64,000 nucleotides of DNA from Oscillospiraceae bacterium. GTDB lineage: Bacteria > Bacillota > Clostridia > Oscillospirales > Ruminococcaceae. A program made the translations under genes and the position numbers. This document shows, piece by piece, positions 25,217 to 34,299 of the stretch. Where the stretch lies: positions 1 through 64,000 of the forward strand of contig WRLX01000001.1 of the NCBI GenBank assembly GCA_009777415.1. The letters run 5' to 3'. The notes below the pieces were generated by a model. The model worked only from the letters and a program-made list of their open reading frames with translations, made no database searches and had not been told where the DNA came from. Positions within the stretch are counted from its first letter, which is position 1; every line of letters starts with the position of its first letter.

Positions 25217-26965
25217 TTGAAGGCAACGGATTATATTGTTGAGTTTCTCGTTAAAAAAGGTGTACAAGCTGTTTTCGGCTATCCGGGCGGAATGGTTACA
25301 CATTTGATGGATTCGCTGTATAAAGCTTCGGGAATCAGCACCAAAATATGCTGCCATGAACAGGGTGCGGGATTTGCGGCTTGCGGTTATGCCGCAGCCG
25401 GCGGGAAACCGGGAGTTGCATTCGCGACAAGCGGGCCGGGTGCGACAAACCTTATTACTGCGATTTGCCACGCTTATTTTGAGTCTGTCCCCGTTGTTTT
25501 TATCACAGGTCAGGTTAATACCTATGAGTCGCGCGGGGAATTTAATCTCAGAGTTCGGCAAAAAGGATTCCAAGAGACCGATGTTGTTCAAATGGTGAGC
25601 GGGGTTACTAAGTACGCGGAATATGTTGATGATGTTTCAAAATTGCCGCAGTGTTTGGAAAAAGCATTTCAAATTGCCGTGAGCGGTCGCCCCGGTGCGG
25701 TTTTGCTTGACATTCCGATGAATGTACAAAGAAGTCAAGTAGAGTTTAATATTGATTGCGATTCAGGCGTTGATATAACGTCCGAAGTTGAAGCCGCTAA
25801 AGCGATTGCCGATTTAGAGCGGGAATTGAAAAGCGCGAAAAGAGCGGTAATACTTGCGGGCAACGGCATTAATTCCGTAGGCGAACGCGACAATTTTAAG
25901 CGTTTCGCAAAAACGCATGAGCTTAAAATCCCGTTTGTTACAAGCATGATTGCGGTGGACTTGTTTTCGGCGGATTTCAAAGGCTGTTACGGGTTTATAG
26001 GCGCGTATGGGAGCAGATGCGCCAACATGATTGTGTCACAGTGTGACTTGCTTATATCAATCGGCTCACGCATGGATAATCGCCAGACGGGAGCGGATAT
26101 AACTAAGTTCGCGCCTAAGGCAAAGATTATACGGATTGACACCGATGTTGAGGAGTTGAAGTACAAAATCAAGCCCGATGAAATGCAAATCAATGCCGAT
26201 TTAAGAGATGTAATGCCCTTGCTTTCGGAAACGGAGTTTTCGCCTTATGAAAATGACGATTGGGAAAGTTGGAGATTGCAATGCGATTATTACAGGGAAA
26301 AGTTGAACGACAGCGGTATTGATGATTACCGTGTTAATAAGCTTATTGAGGACATTAGCCTGCTCATTCCCGATGATACGTTTTTGGCTGCCGATGTTGG
26401 GCAAAATCAAGTTTGGCTTGCACAGTCTTTCAAGTTTAAAGAGCGGCAGAGAATGCTCTTTTCGGGGGGGCACGGCGCGATGGGGTTTTCACTTCCGGCG
26501 GCAATAGGCGCGTGTTACTCTCTGCCGAAACGCAATGTATATTCTTTTTCGGGGGATGGCGGGTTGCAGATGAACATTCAAGAGCTGCAGTTTATTCGCA
26601 GTGAAAACCTGCCCGTGAAAATATTTGTTCTGAATAACAGTTCGCTCGGAATGATACGATGTTTCCAAGAGATGTATTTTGACTCGATTTATTCGTACAC
26701 TGTTAAGGGTGGCGGCTACACTTCGCCCGATTTTATTGAAGTTGCAAAAGCATACGGGATTGATGCATTTAGAATCAAGAGTGCGGCGGAGTTGGAGAAG
26801 CATAAAAATCGGTTGATTGACAACACCCCCGTTTTGTTTGATGTTGATATTGGCGACAGGACTTATGTTACGCCGAAGTTGGCTTACAATAAGCCTGTTT
26901 ATGACCAAGACCCGCCGATTGAGCGGGCGTTGCTTGAGGAGTTGCTGAAAGACCGGAAAATATAA
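25217..26965 (+). CDS. Thiamine-diphosphate enzyme of the acetolactate synthase family, probably acting in sugar biosynthesis
   Basis: A 582-residue TPP-dependent enzyme. The catalytic glutamate lies in CCHEQGAGFAACGYA (about 45-59), SGPGATN is at about 74-80, and the TPP/Mg motif GDGGLQMN...LNN starts at about 449. The TTG start gives MKATDYIVEFL, the usual N-terminus of relatives found in polysaccharide clusters; a degenerate leader tail (GCAGAAAG) lies before it. No small regulatory subunit (IlvN) or other ilv gene is near. Instead it opens the surface-sugar region that contains rfbF-rfbG-rfbH. YerE of Yersinia, a relative, adds a two-carbon unit from pyruvate to CDP-4-keto-3,6-dideoxyglucose, and that role is a good hypothesis here. 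Plain acetolactate synthase remains possible. Confidence 0.85.
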   Translation: MKATDYIVEFLVKKGVQAVFGYPGGMVTHLMDSLYKASGISTKICCHEQGAGFAACGYAAAGGKPGVAFATSGPGATNLITAICHAYFESVPVVFITGQVNTYESRGEFNLRVRQKGFQETDVVQMVSGVTKYAEYVDDVSKLPQCLEKAFQIAVSGRPGAVLLDIPMNVQRSQVEFNIDCDSGVDITSEVEAAKAIADLERELKSAKRAVILAGNGINSVGERDNFKRFAKTHELKIPFVTSMIAVDLFSADFKGCYGFIGAYGSRCANMIVSQCDLLISIGSRMDNRQTGADITKFAPKAKIIRIDTDVEELKYKIKPDEMQINADLRDVMPLLSETEFSPYENDDWESWRLQCDYYREKLNDSGIDDYRVNKLIEDISLLIPDDTFLAADVGQNQVWLAQSFKFKERQRMLFSGGHGAMGFSLPAAIGACYSLPKRNVYSFSGDGGLQMNIQELQFIRSENLPVKIFVLNNSSLGMIRCFQEMYFDSIYSYTVKGGGYTSPDFIEVAKAYGIDAFRIKSAAELEKHKNRLIDNTPVLFDVDIGDRTYVTPKLAYNKPVYDQDPPIERALLEELLKDRKI

Positions 26966-27184
26966 GAACCTGTCTTCATAAGCATCGTGCTGGTAAAGCG
27001 AGCGATATTTTTCGTCAGACAAGGCAATTTTGACGATAATATCCGTTGATATTTGAGGAAAAATTAACGCAGAGTTGACGAGAGTAGCGGTGTCAGCGGC
27101 TTCGCCGTCGAGGCTGCTTGAAGTCAACGGTATGGCGGAAAAATTGCCGATTTAACAGTGCGTTCGCTTATGAAGACAGGTTCT
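26965..27184. mobile_element. Palindromic MITE-like element, copy 2 (TIR AGAACCTGTCTTCATAAGC)
   Basis: The terminal repeat is the same as in the 1886 element, but the interior is the long version seen at 2763, in the opposite orientation (GTTGACGAGAGTAGCGG...GAAGTCAACGG). The left end overlaps the stop codon of the TPP-enzyme gene by one base. Confidence 0.8.
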
Positions 27185-27203
27185 AAGAGAGGGCGGAAAC
27201 ACC

Positions 27204-28166
27204 ATGCGTAAAAAGATTTCCGTTGTTATACCGACTTATAACGAAGAGGAAAATGTAATACCGATTCATGCGGCTGTTAAGGAGTTGTTTTCTCAAAGCC
27301 AAGGTGTCGGATTGTTAAGCGATTATGATTATGAGATATTGTTTATAGACAACAAGTCCACAGATTCAACGCGGGAAAAACTGAGACAGATTTGCCGCGA
27401 TGATAAGAACGTTCGTGCGATTTTAAACTCCAAAAACTTTGGTCAGTTTAATTCGCCTTATTACGGACTTATGCAGACAACGGGTGACTGTTCGATAATG
27501 CTGTGTGCCGATTTTCAAGACCCGATTGAGCTAATCCCGACACTTGTGAAGGAATGGGAAAACGGGCATAAAACGGTTTGTTGCGTTAAAACGAGCAGCA
27601 GGGAAAACGCCCTTGTGCGATTCGCGAGGACTGTTTATTACAAGACGATAAAGAAACTCAGCAGTATTGAGCAAATTGAACATTTTACCGGGTTTGGATT
27701 ATACGACAAGAGCTTTATTGAGGTTTTGCGCAGTCTCGATGATTCAATGCCTTTTTTAAGGGGAATTGTTGCGGAATTAAGCCCCGAGCTTAAAATAATA
27801 GAATACAGGCAGGCGAAACGCAGAGCGGGGAAAACCAAGAATAACTGGTATACTCTGTATGACGCGGCGATGATTTCGTTTACCTCTTATACAAAAATAG
27901 GGCTTAGACTTGCGACAATATTCGGCTCTGTTATGTCTGTTTTCGGCTTATTGATTGCGCTTGTTTACCTTATTCTTAAACTTTTGTTTTGGGACAACTT
28001 CCCCGGCGGTTCTGTCCCCGTTTTAATCGGTGTTTTCGGGTTTGGCTCTGTTCAGTTGTTTTTTATAGGGTTTCTCGGCGAATATATTTTAAGCATTAAT
28101 ACAAGGCTCATGAAAAGACCGTTAGTTGTTGAGGAAGAGAGGATTAATTTTGAGAAGCCGTCTTAA
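27204..28166 (+). CDS. GT2 family glycosyltransferase of the GtrB/CsbB/DPM1 type
   Basis: A 320-residue membrane-bound transferase that should load a sugar onto undecaprenyl phosphate. The GT-A domain starts ISVVIPTYNEEENV, and the metal and donor region is ILFIDNKSTDST and LCADFQDP (a DXD-like element). Two C-terminal membrane helices (about 232-260 and 270-300, ending LGEYILSINTRLMKRP) are typical of GtrB/CsbB. Its end overlaps the start of the yfhO-like gene. In Bacillus the CsbB-YfhO-GtcA trio glycosylates teichoic acid; matching YfhO and GtrA genes are present here. Confidence 0.9.
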   Translation: MRKKISVVIPTYNEEENVIPIHAAVKELFSQSQGVGLLSDYDYEILFIDNKSTDSTREKLRQICRDDKNVRAILNSKNFGQFNSPYYGLMQTTGDCSIMLCADFQDPIELIPTLVKEWENGHKTVCCVKTSSRENALVRFARTVYYKTIKKLSSIEQIEHFTGFGLYDKSFIEVLRSLDDSMPFLRGIVAELSPELKIIEYRQAKRRAGKTKNNWYTLYDAAMISFTSYTKIGLRLATIFGSVMSVFGLLIALVYLILKLLFWDNFPGGSVPVLIGVFGFGSVQLFFIGFLGEYILSINTRLMKRPLVVEEERINFEKPS

Positions 28167-30945
28167 TAGGAAACGTGTTTTTTCGGTGTTGAAATATTTT
28201 GTTTCGCCTTTGGCAGTAATGTTGATTTTTTTCATGATTATGAGAATGAAAGGCATATACCCGTTTGGCGGAGGGGTCATTGATGTCACCGATATGTCGC
28301 AGATGAATGTCCCGCTTTATTATCACTTGTGGGATGCTGTACACGGCAGCAAGAGTTTGTTTTTTGACTGGTATACCGGGTTGACGGTAAATATGGCGGA
28401 ATCGGTCGGCATTGTCAGTTTGATAAGCCCGTTTAATTTGTTTTTTTTGTTTATTCCGCGCGAGGACGTTTACCTTAGCATGGGGATGTTTACCTGCATT
28501 AAATTTATGGCATCCGCCGCTTTTATGTACTTTTTTCTTAAAAGGAATTTCGGCATAAGCGCGTTTTGGCTTAATGTGTTCAGCGTTTGTTATGCATTTT
28601 CGGGATATGCCGTCATGTATTATTCCCATAGCCAATGGATTGATATTATGGCGTTTTTCCCTTTGTTAATGCACACACTTTGGCGGATTTTTAAGCGGAG
28701 TACAGGCGGCTCCGAGCTTATTCGCGCTCTTCCTTACACGATTGTGTTAGCGGCTTGCCTTATTATTAATATGTATATTTCGATAATGATTGTGCTTTTT
28801 ATCTTTTTTATAACGGGATTGTACTTTCTTTTTATAACAAAATCAAAAGCGTGTAAAAGGCGAGTTCTGAGCTTAGGAGTCGCAACTGTTGCCGCCGCCG
28901 CGCTTTCGGCGTTTTTGCTTATTCCGTCTTATTATCAGATTAATGCATCTGCGAGAACGGAATTTATCGGCGGAGCATGGTGGCAGCATTATTTACGGAT
29001 AATCGAAGCACCTAACAGCCTTGATATTGGGAAATGGTTTCTTCTTTTTCCTTGTGCCTTGCCTTTGGCGGTGATTATTTACGGGGTTTTCCGCAACTGT
29101 CGAAACGGCGGCAAAAGCGGCAAAAGGATTGCGGCATTTTGGAGTTGCGGCATTTTGCTTGCGGTATTGCCCGTGTTTATCGAATCGACTAACCTTATTT
29201 GGCACGGCGGCAATTATGTGCTGTTCCCGGTGAGATTTGCTTTTATACTGACTTTTATGGTGGTTACCGGAGCTTGCTATTACATTTCCGTTTCGGAGTC
29301 GCGTTCGGCTGAGTCCGTTAATTTTCGAACAGAGCGGGTGCAGATTCTCAATGATGAAAGCACTTCGGTTTTGCTTGTCAGGGCATTTGGGATTTTTGTA
29401 AGCGTTTTGGCAACGGCATGGATGGTTTACAAAATTTTTTCACAAGCGCGTACATTCCAAACGGACAATCCTTATCCCTCAATCTTTTCCCCCGAGCTGA
29501 TGACCGTTGCAGTAATAATTTCGATTATTGTTTTTGTGCTTTATATGCTGCTATTAAGTAAGGGCAACACTATTATTAACTACAGGGCTGTTGCCGCGCT
29601 TCTTTTGCTTGAGGTTATTTGTTTTTCCTATATTTATATCGGTTATAACGGCAATCCGTCCGAATATATTAAAGACACCAATGCGATAAATGCGGAGCTT
29701 GATATAACGGCGGACAGGCTCACAAGAATAAAAACAGCGGGGCATACGCTTAACACGAACTATCCTTTTATACTGGCACGTCCGTCGATTTCAAACTGGA
29801 CTCATACGATACCGCTTGAGAGGCAGGAAGCTGTAACCGCGTTCGGCTATTCCGGCATTTTTACGAGAATGCTCGATACAGGGGGGACGGTTTTTTCAGA
29901 CGCGATTTTTAATGTAAGGAACACCCTCTCGGTGTCCGAACTTGACGATGGTATCTATGAGTATATTAACAGCGGCGGCGGTTACAATTATTATAAAAAC
30001 AGATACACGCTCCCGTTTGGAATCCCTGTTAATTCGGCGGCGGTTAATGCCGTTGAAGCCAAGTCGAATCCGTTTTTTTTCACACAGGAGGTTTACTCCC
30101 GCGTTTTTTCAAATTTGGAAAGCGATAATGAAAGGCTTGTCCACATCATAAAATACAATTCCAACACCGACCCGGACTATGTTACGGGACACTCCTCGGC
30201 GGGCAGAACGCTGTCTCTGACAATTGAAGTCGGCGAAAAAAAAGCTTTATATTATGCACCGTTGGGAGATTCGCGGATTCACTATTTCAGCGTTGACGAT
30301 GAGATTGTTCCGATACCGACCTTTGCAGACAAGGAGTCTACCTATTTCCCTGTTGCATTTGACCGGAATGTCGTTTTTTTGGGCGTATTTGAAAATCAAT
30401 CGCTTAATATCCGAATTAACTACGCCGCCGATTCGGACGTTGGTTCGGGCATGATTGCGCAATTGGACTTAGGGGTTATGTCCAAGCTTACCGAAGAGTG
30501 GGCCGATTTTGAAACAAATGCGAGGGCAGGGAAGAGAAACCTTTCCCTAAACGTCAATTCCGCCGATGAATATCATGACTTGCTGTTTTTGCCGATAAGT
30601 TATGACAGCGGGTGGGACTGTAAAGTAAACGGCGAGAAAGTCACCCTCGAAAAGGTATTAGGTTCGTTTATCGGCGTTCCGATTAAAAAAGGCGGCAATG
30701 ATATACAAATGAGCTTTACTCCGCAGGGAATGCTTGAGGGCATTGCCGTCAGCGGAGGAACGCTGTTGCTTATTGCGGCATTTTTGCTGTTTTCGCGGAA
30801 CAAACGCATAGCAAACAAGACAGTGTTAAACGATGCGGCTGACGGAGCTTATATATTATACATGGTGCTTTGGTTCGGATTCATGACCGTGTTGTATTTT
30901 ATTCCGATAGGATATTCGGTTATAAGGAAGCTGTTTTTAGTGTAG
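28150..30945 (+). CDS. YfhO-family membrane glycosyltransferase (GT-C)
   Basis: A 931-residue protein of the YfhO family with about 12 N-terminal membrane helices, a large extracytoplasmic domain (about 530-850) and a final helix pair. Family marks are GGGVIDVTDMSQMNVPLYYHLWD near residue 42, typical of the first outer loop, and YDSGWDCKVNGEKV...F.GVPIKKGGN near the end. YfhO proteins move sugars from undecaprenyl phosphate to cell-surface polymers such as lipoteichoic acid. TTG 28150 is chosen because GAGAGG lies 7 nt before it; the track start 28126 would overlap the GT2 gene more deeply. Overlap with the GT2 gene means translational coupling. Confidence 0.85.
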   Translation: MRSRLNRKRVFSVLKYFVSPLAVMLIFFMIMRMKGIYPFGGGVIDVTDMSQMNVPLYYHLWDAVHGSKSLFFDWYTGLTVNMAESVGIVSLISPFNLFFLFIPREDVYLSMGMFTCIKFMASAAFMYFFLKRNFGISAFWLNVFSVCYAFSGYAVMYYSHSQWIDIMAFFPLLMHTLWRIFKRSTGGSELIRALPYTIVLAACLIINMYISIMIVLFIFFITGLYFLFITKSKACKRRVLSLGVATVAAAALSAFLLIPSYYQINASARTEFIGGAWWQHYLRIIEAPNSLDIGKWFLLFPCALPLAVIIYGVFRNCRNGGKSGKRIAAFWSCGILLAVLPVFIESTNLIWHGGNYVLFPVRFAFILTFMVVTGACYYISVSESRSAESVNFRTERVQILNDESTSVLLVRAFGIFVSVLATAWMVYKIFSQARTFQTDNPYPSIFSPELMTVAVIISIIVFVLYMLLLSKGNTIINYRAVAALLLLEVICFSYIYIGYNGNPSEYIKDTNAINAELDITADRLTRIKTAGHTLNTNYPFILARPSISNWTHTIPLERQEAVTAFGYSGIFTRMLDTGGTVFSDAIFNVRNTLSVSELDDGIYEYINSGGGYNYYKNRYTLPFGIPVNSAAVNAVEAKSNPFFFTQEVYSRVFSNLESDNERLVHIIKYNSNTDPDYVTGHSSAGRTLSLTIEVGEKKALYYAPLGDSRIHYFSVDDEIVPIPTFADKESTYFPVAFDRNVVFLGVFENQSLNIRINYAADSDVGSGMIAQLDLGVMSKLTEEWADFETNARAGKRNLSLNVNSADEYHDLLFLPISYDSGWDCKVNGEKVTLEKVLGSFIGVPIKKGGNDIQMSFTPQGMLEGIAVSGGTLLLIAAFLLFSRNKRIANKTVLNDAADGAYILYMVLWFGFMTVLYFIPIGYSVIRKLFLV

Positions 30946-30963
30946 TGCAATATTACTCCGCTC

Positions 30964-31136
30964 GAAAAGTCTTGTCTAATCAGGCAAAGCCCGATTAGGA
31001 CTTTTCTCGCTCAAATGGCTCTGTGTCTCGTCTGCCTTCGGCAGACAACCGACACAGGTGGCCGATTAAGTCGCAACTTATCGTGCGACTTAATACAAGG
31101 GCTAAAATGAGGGAATTCATTTGCCTCACTTTAGCC
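30964..31136. repeat. Four successive hairpins in an intergenic region
   Basis: Stem-loops follow one another: GAAAAGTC...CTAATCAGGC...GATTAG...GACTTTTC (30964-31006); CTGTGTC...GTCTGCC-TTC-GGCAGAC...GACACAG (31021-31057); ATTAAGTCGCA...TGCGACTTAAT (31065-31094); GGCTAAAATGAGG...CCTCACTTTAGCC (31100-31136). The first may end yfhO transcription, though T-runs are short. No gene is seen between 30946 and 31218. Confidence 0.7.
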
Positions 31137-31218
31137 TGACGAAGACAGATTGTTTGGCAAAACAACAATCAAAGTTTTTAGTGGTAATGGAGTAGTAGTG
31201 ATAGTTAAAGGAGATAGT

Positions 31219-33351
31219 GTGGAATCAAACAAAGATAAAGCTAAAATCGGGGAGCTGCCATATGATGTGTTATTGTCGCTTTATTTAGTGATGGCGGCTT
31301 TATCAATATTTTTGTCGAAATTGATTGTTGCAGTTCTTATGAAACCGAAACCGCTTGATGTCGAAAGGATTGAGCAGTTGTACTCATGGGATATTTCACA
31401 GTTTTATTCAAATTCCCACGAGATGAACGGGCTACTTCTTTATATAGTATTGATTTGCGCGTTTACGGTTTTGTTTACAATCGGGGCGCGTCTATTGTAT
31501 AATAAAACCGCATTTACTCCCTCGGAAAAATGGTTAAAACTTGCATCATTTTCCGCGCCGTTATTGTGTGCGGCGGGTTTGTTCGCCGTAGTTTACAGTC
31601 TTATTGAATTGATGGCTTATGACGATGGATTTTATGCCGCCGCACTTAGCGTTAAACTCGATTACAGCAGCACAATTGCTGCGTTTTCGGTGATTTCGGC
31701 TTTTTGGATTTTGTATAATGTTTTTTATAGGGTTAGCAGTCGCCCGGATAAGCCCAATTTTAGCTTTGACTTAAAAAAGTATATGCTTATTGTGTCTCAT
31801 GTTTTTGCTGTTGTTGTTATTTTATATGCGGCATCGTTTTTTATTAATAACAGCACCAACCCGGGTTCTTCACGGATTCACGCACATCATTATGCAGTTG
31901 TGTTTAATCCTGTTTACGAGGTGCAAAACGGCAAAACGCTCGGCGTTGATTTAAAAGTGTTATACGGGTTTTACGCTTATTTCTTTTGGGCGGTCGAGAC
32001 TTTTTTATTCGGCAAAGTGAGCGTTTGGGCAACGACATTGCTGATGGGTGTATTAGTCGTTATTTCAAATTCTGCGATTTATGTCATCCTTTGTAAAATG
32101 CTGAAGAACAGGGTTATTGCGGTTTTGGCATTGTTGTCGATAATATTTTTTACCGAGCTTTTCCCTCTGTCCTATCAGCATATGACTTTTTTTCAATATA
32201 CGCCGATTCGACTGCTTTTCCCTGTGTTGACAATGTTGTTTATTACGTTGTTCCAAGTTTATAATAAAAAGCGGCACTTGTTTTTATTTGCCTCGGCGGC
32301 GGCGGCAATCGGTCTTTTGTGGAATCCCGAAAGCGGAATTGTATCAATATTGAGCTTAATTGCTTATTCGGCATATATATCCGCTGAGTCGCATTATATT
32401 AACAGTGTGGGTTTTTGGAAGCTGTTTGGTAAGCGTTTAGGTATTGTCGTTGTGACGGTGTTTGCCGCAGTCTTGACTTTAATGGGTTTTACTTTTGTGC
32501 GAAGCGGCGAAATATTAGATATTGCCGGGATTTTTTGGAGCATTAAGAGCTTTGCGGGTGATGGATTTTTTATGTTGCCTTTGCCGCAGAATCATCCGTA
32601 TGTTATTGTCATGCTTGTTTATTCGCTTGCATTGATTTTTACGGTGGCAAGGCTTAAACTGTTTCGTTTTGGCACTCAAGAACGACAAAAACATCGGCAT
32701 ACGGGTGATAATTCGCTTTTGTTTACCTTGGGCATTATGGGATTCGGATTAGTCAGCTACTTTTTTGGCAGGAGTCACCCGTTTGTATTTGCCTTATGCC
32801 TTTGGCCGGTATTTATAGTTATCGCACTTTTTTGTGACAGACTCATGACGGTTTGGAGCGAGGGCAGTCGCTTTAGTGTCCCTACCCGGTGTGTTTTCGG
32901 AGCGGCTTCCGGAGTTATGTTAATCGGTTTGTTTTTTGTCGGGTTTTCTGTGTTCACTTTAAACAAAAGTGACGGATTTAGGCTGTATAATGAAAGGCGC
33001 AAAGGGTGGGACGTGGTTGTATCTGCGGGCGTGTCGGAATTTGTTTTTACCCACAGGGCAGAAAACATGGCTTTTATTGATGAATACTCACCCTTTATTA
33101 TGAGCCACTTGGGGCTTAAAAACGAGTATAACGGGATTGCCGCAGGCGACCTTTTATTAAAGCAAGACCATGAAGAAGTTGTGCAGTTTATAAGGGATTA
33201 TGAGGGGCGGCTGTTTATTGCGCAGAATATATTTATGCAGCAGATTTCACTCTCGGAAGGGCGATTTGACGAGTTAATCGCCGAAACTCTTCAAAACGAT
33301 TATCTTTTTGTGACACACAGCCACGGTATATGGGTCTATGACCGACTATAA
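31219..33351 (+). CDS. Large polytopic membrane protein, possibly a GT-C type glycosyltransferase
   Basis: A 710-residue protein with about 13 predicted membrane segments by eye and a short extracytoplasmic C-terminus. GTG 31219 is preferred because AAAGGAG lies 5 nt before it; the track start at 31150 has no SD and lies near the hairpins. The stretch HHYAVVFNPVYEVQNGKTLGVD before a further helix recalls the first outer loop of GT-C lipid-linked sugar transferases. It lies between yfhO and rfbF in the surface-sugar region. No family could be named with confidence. Confidence 0.75.
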   Translation: MESNKDKAKIGELPYDVLLSLYLVMAALSIFLSKLIVAVLMKPKPLDVERIEQLYSWDISQFYSNSHEMNGLLLYIVLICAFTVLFTIGARLLYNKTAFTPSEKWLKLASFSAPLLCAAGLFAVVYSLIELMAYDDGFYAAALSVKLDYSSTIAAFSVISAFWILYNVFYRVSSRPDKPNFSFDLKKYMLIVSHVFAVVVILYAASFFINNSTNPGSSRIHAHHYAVVFNPVYEVQNGKTLGVDLKVLYGFYAYFFWAVETFLFGKVSVWATTLLMGVLVVISNSAIYVILCKMLKNRVIAVLALLSIIFFTELFPLSYQHMTFFQYTPIRLLFPVLTMLFITLFQVYNKKRHLFLFASAAAAIGLLWNPESGIVSILSLIAYSAYISAESHYINSVGFWKLFGKRLGIVVVTVFAAVLTLMGFTFVRSGEILDIAGIFWSIKSFAGDGFFMLPLPQNHPYVIVMLVYSLALIFTVARLKLFRFGTQERQKHRHTGDNSLLFTLGIMGFGLVSYFFGRSHPFVFALCLWPVFIVIALFCDRLMTVWSEGSRFSVPTRCVFGAASGVMLIGLFFVGFSVFTLNKSDGFRLYNERRKGWDVVVSAGVSEFVFTHRAENMAFIDEYSPFIMSHLGLKNEYNGIAAGDLLLKQDHEEVVQFIRDYEGRLFIAQNIFMQQISLSEGRFDELIAETLQNDYLFVTHSHGIWVYDRL

Positions 33352-33352
33352 T

Positions 33353-33381
33353 TTGACATAGTTTACTTTTTATGTTACGAT
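33353..33381 (+). promoter_or_regulatory. Promoter of the rfbFGH-gtrA operon
   Basis: TTGACA and TACGAT with a 17-bp spacer, just after the stop codon of the membrane protein gene. Confidence 0.7.
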
Positions 33382-33399
33382 TATTTTATGTTGCAGTTT

Positions 33400-33506
33400 G
33401 TATTTGTTTAGAAAGGACAAGGGTAAAAGTTTGAAAGTCAACCTGCGTAAATGCGGAAAACGAAGCTTTCAACAGCACATTTGTGCAGAAAGGAATGGTC
33501 ATAAAT
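33400..33506 (+). promoter_or_regulatory. Leader repeats upstream of rfbF
   Basis: A tail (TTTAGAAAGGACAAGGGTAAAAGT) is followed by a full unit from TTG 33431 (MKVNLRKCGKRSFQ) with GCACATTTGTGC, then SD AGAAAGGAATGG before ATG 33507. The small frame does not stop at the usual place because of a shift in the tail. Confidence 0.75.
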
Positions 33507-34289
33507 ATGAAAGTGGTGATTTTGGCGGGGGGATTTGGGACACGAATATCGGAGGAGAGCTATCTTAAACCAAAACCCATGATAGAAATAGGAAATATGC
33601 CGATGCTGTGGCATATAATGAAGATATACTCGCATTACGGGTTTAACGATTTTATTGTTTGTTGCGGGTATAAGTCGTTGATGATTAAACAGTATTTCGC
33701 GTCATACTACCTGCAAAGGAGCGATATTACATTTGACTTTTCCAACAATAATGAAATGACGGTTCACTCTAATGTGGCTGAACCATGGCGGGTTACACTT
33801 GCGGACACGGGGATTAACACCATGACAGGCGGCAGAGTCAAGCGGGTTCGCGATTATATAGGCGGCGAATCCTTTATGCTTACTTACGGCGACGGAGTTT
33901 CCGATGTTGACATTAATAAGCTGTTGGAGTTCCATAAATCCCACGGCAAAGCGGCAACGCTTACCGCAGTGAGCGTCAGTCAGAAATTCGGAGTTATTGA
34001 CATAAAAAGCGACAACTCAATTTCGTCATTCAGGGAAAAATCCAACAGCGACGGCAGCAAAATTAATGCGGGATTCATGGTACTTGAACCGACTGTAATC
34101 GACTACATTGACGATGATGCGACTGTGTTGGAGAAAACACCGCTTGAAGCGTTGGCGAACGAGAATCAATTGATGTCGTATATTCATGACGGGTTTTGGC
34201 AGTGTATGGACACTCAAAGGGATAAACTGCTCCTTGAAAAGTATTGGGAGTCGGGTAATGCACCGTGGGCTGTTTGGAATAAAGGATAA
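33507..34289 (+). CDS. rfbF: Glucose-1-phosphate cytidylyltransferase RfbF
   Basis: RfbF makes CDP-glucose from CTP and glucose-1-phosphate, the first step towards CDP-linked 3,6-dideoxyhexoses. The 260-residue protein has the nucleotidyltransferase signature MKVVILAGGFGTRISEES (1-18), KPKPMIEIG, the family stretch MTGGRVKRVRDYIG and the metal site FMLTYGDGVSDVD. Start ATG 33507 follows the leader SD; the track start 33483 is in the repeat. rfbG and rfbH follow. Confidence 0.95.
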   Translation: MKVVILAGGFGTRISEESYLKPKPMIEIGNMPMLWHIMKIYSHYGFNDFIVCCGYKSLMIKQYFASYYLQRSDITFDFSNNNEMTVHSNVAEPWRVTLADTGINTMTGGRVKRVRDYIGGESFMLTYGDGVSDVDINKLLEFHKSHGKAATLTAVSVSQKFGVIDIKSDNSISSFREKSNSDGSKINAGFMVLEPTVIDYIDDDATVLEKTPLEALANENQLMSYIHDGFWQCMDTQRDKLLLEKYWESGNAPWAVWNKG

Positions 34290-34299
34290 AGGTGGGTAT

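Noticed and set aside
26489-27127. 212-codon minus-strand ORF over the end of the TPP-enzyme gene
   Set aside because: Its start lies in a MITE-like element and it runs antisense to a well-conserved enzyme gene.
1553-27184. Possible CRISPR array among the repeated sequences
   Set aside because: The repeats have no regular spacers of uniform length and no cas genes are near; they are leader repeats and palindromic elements.
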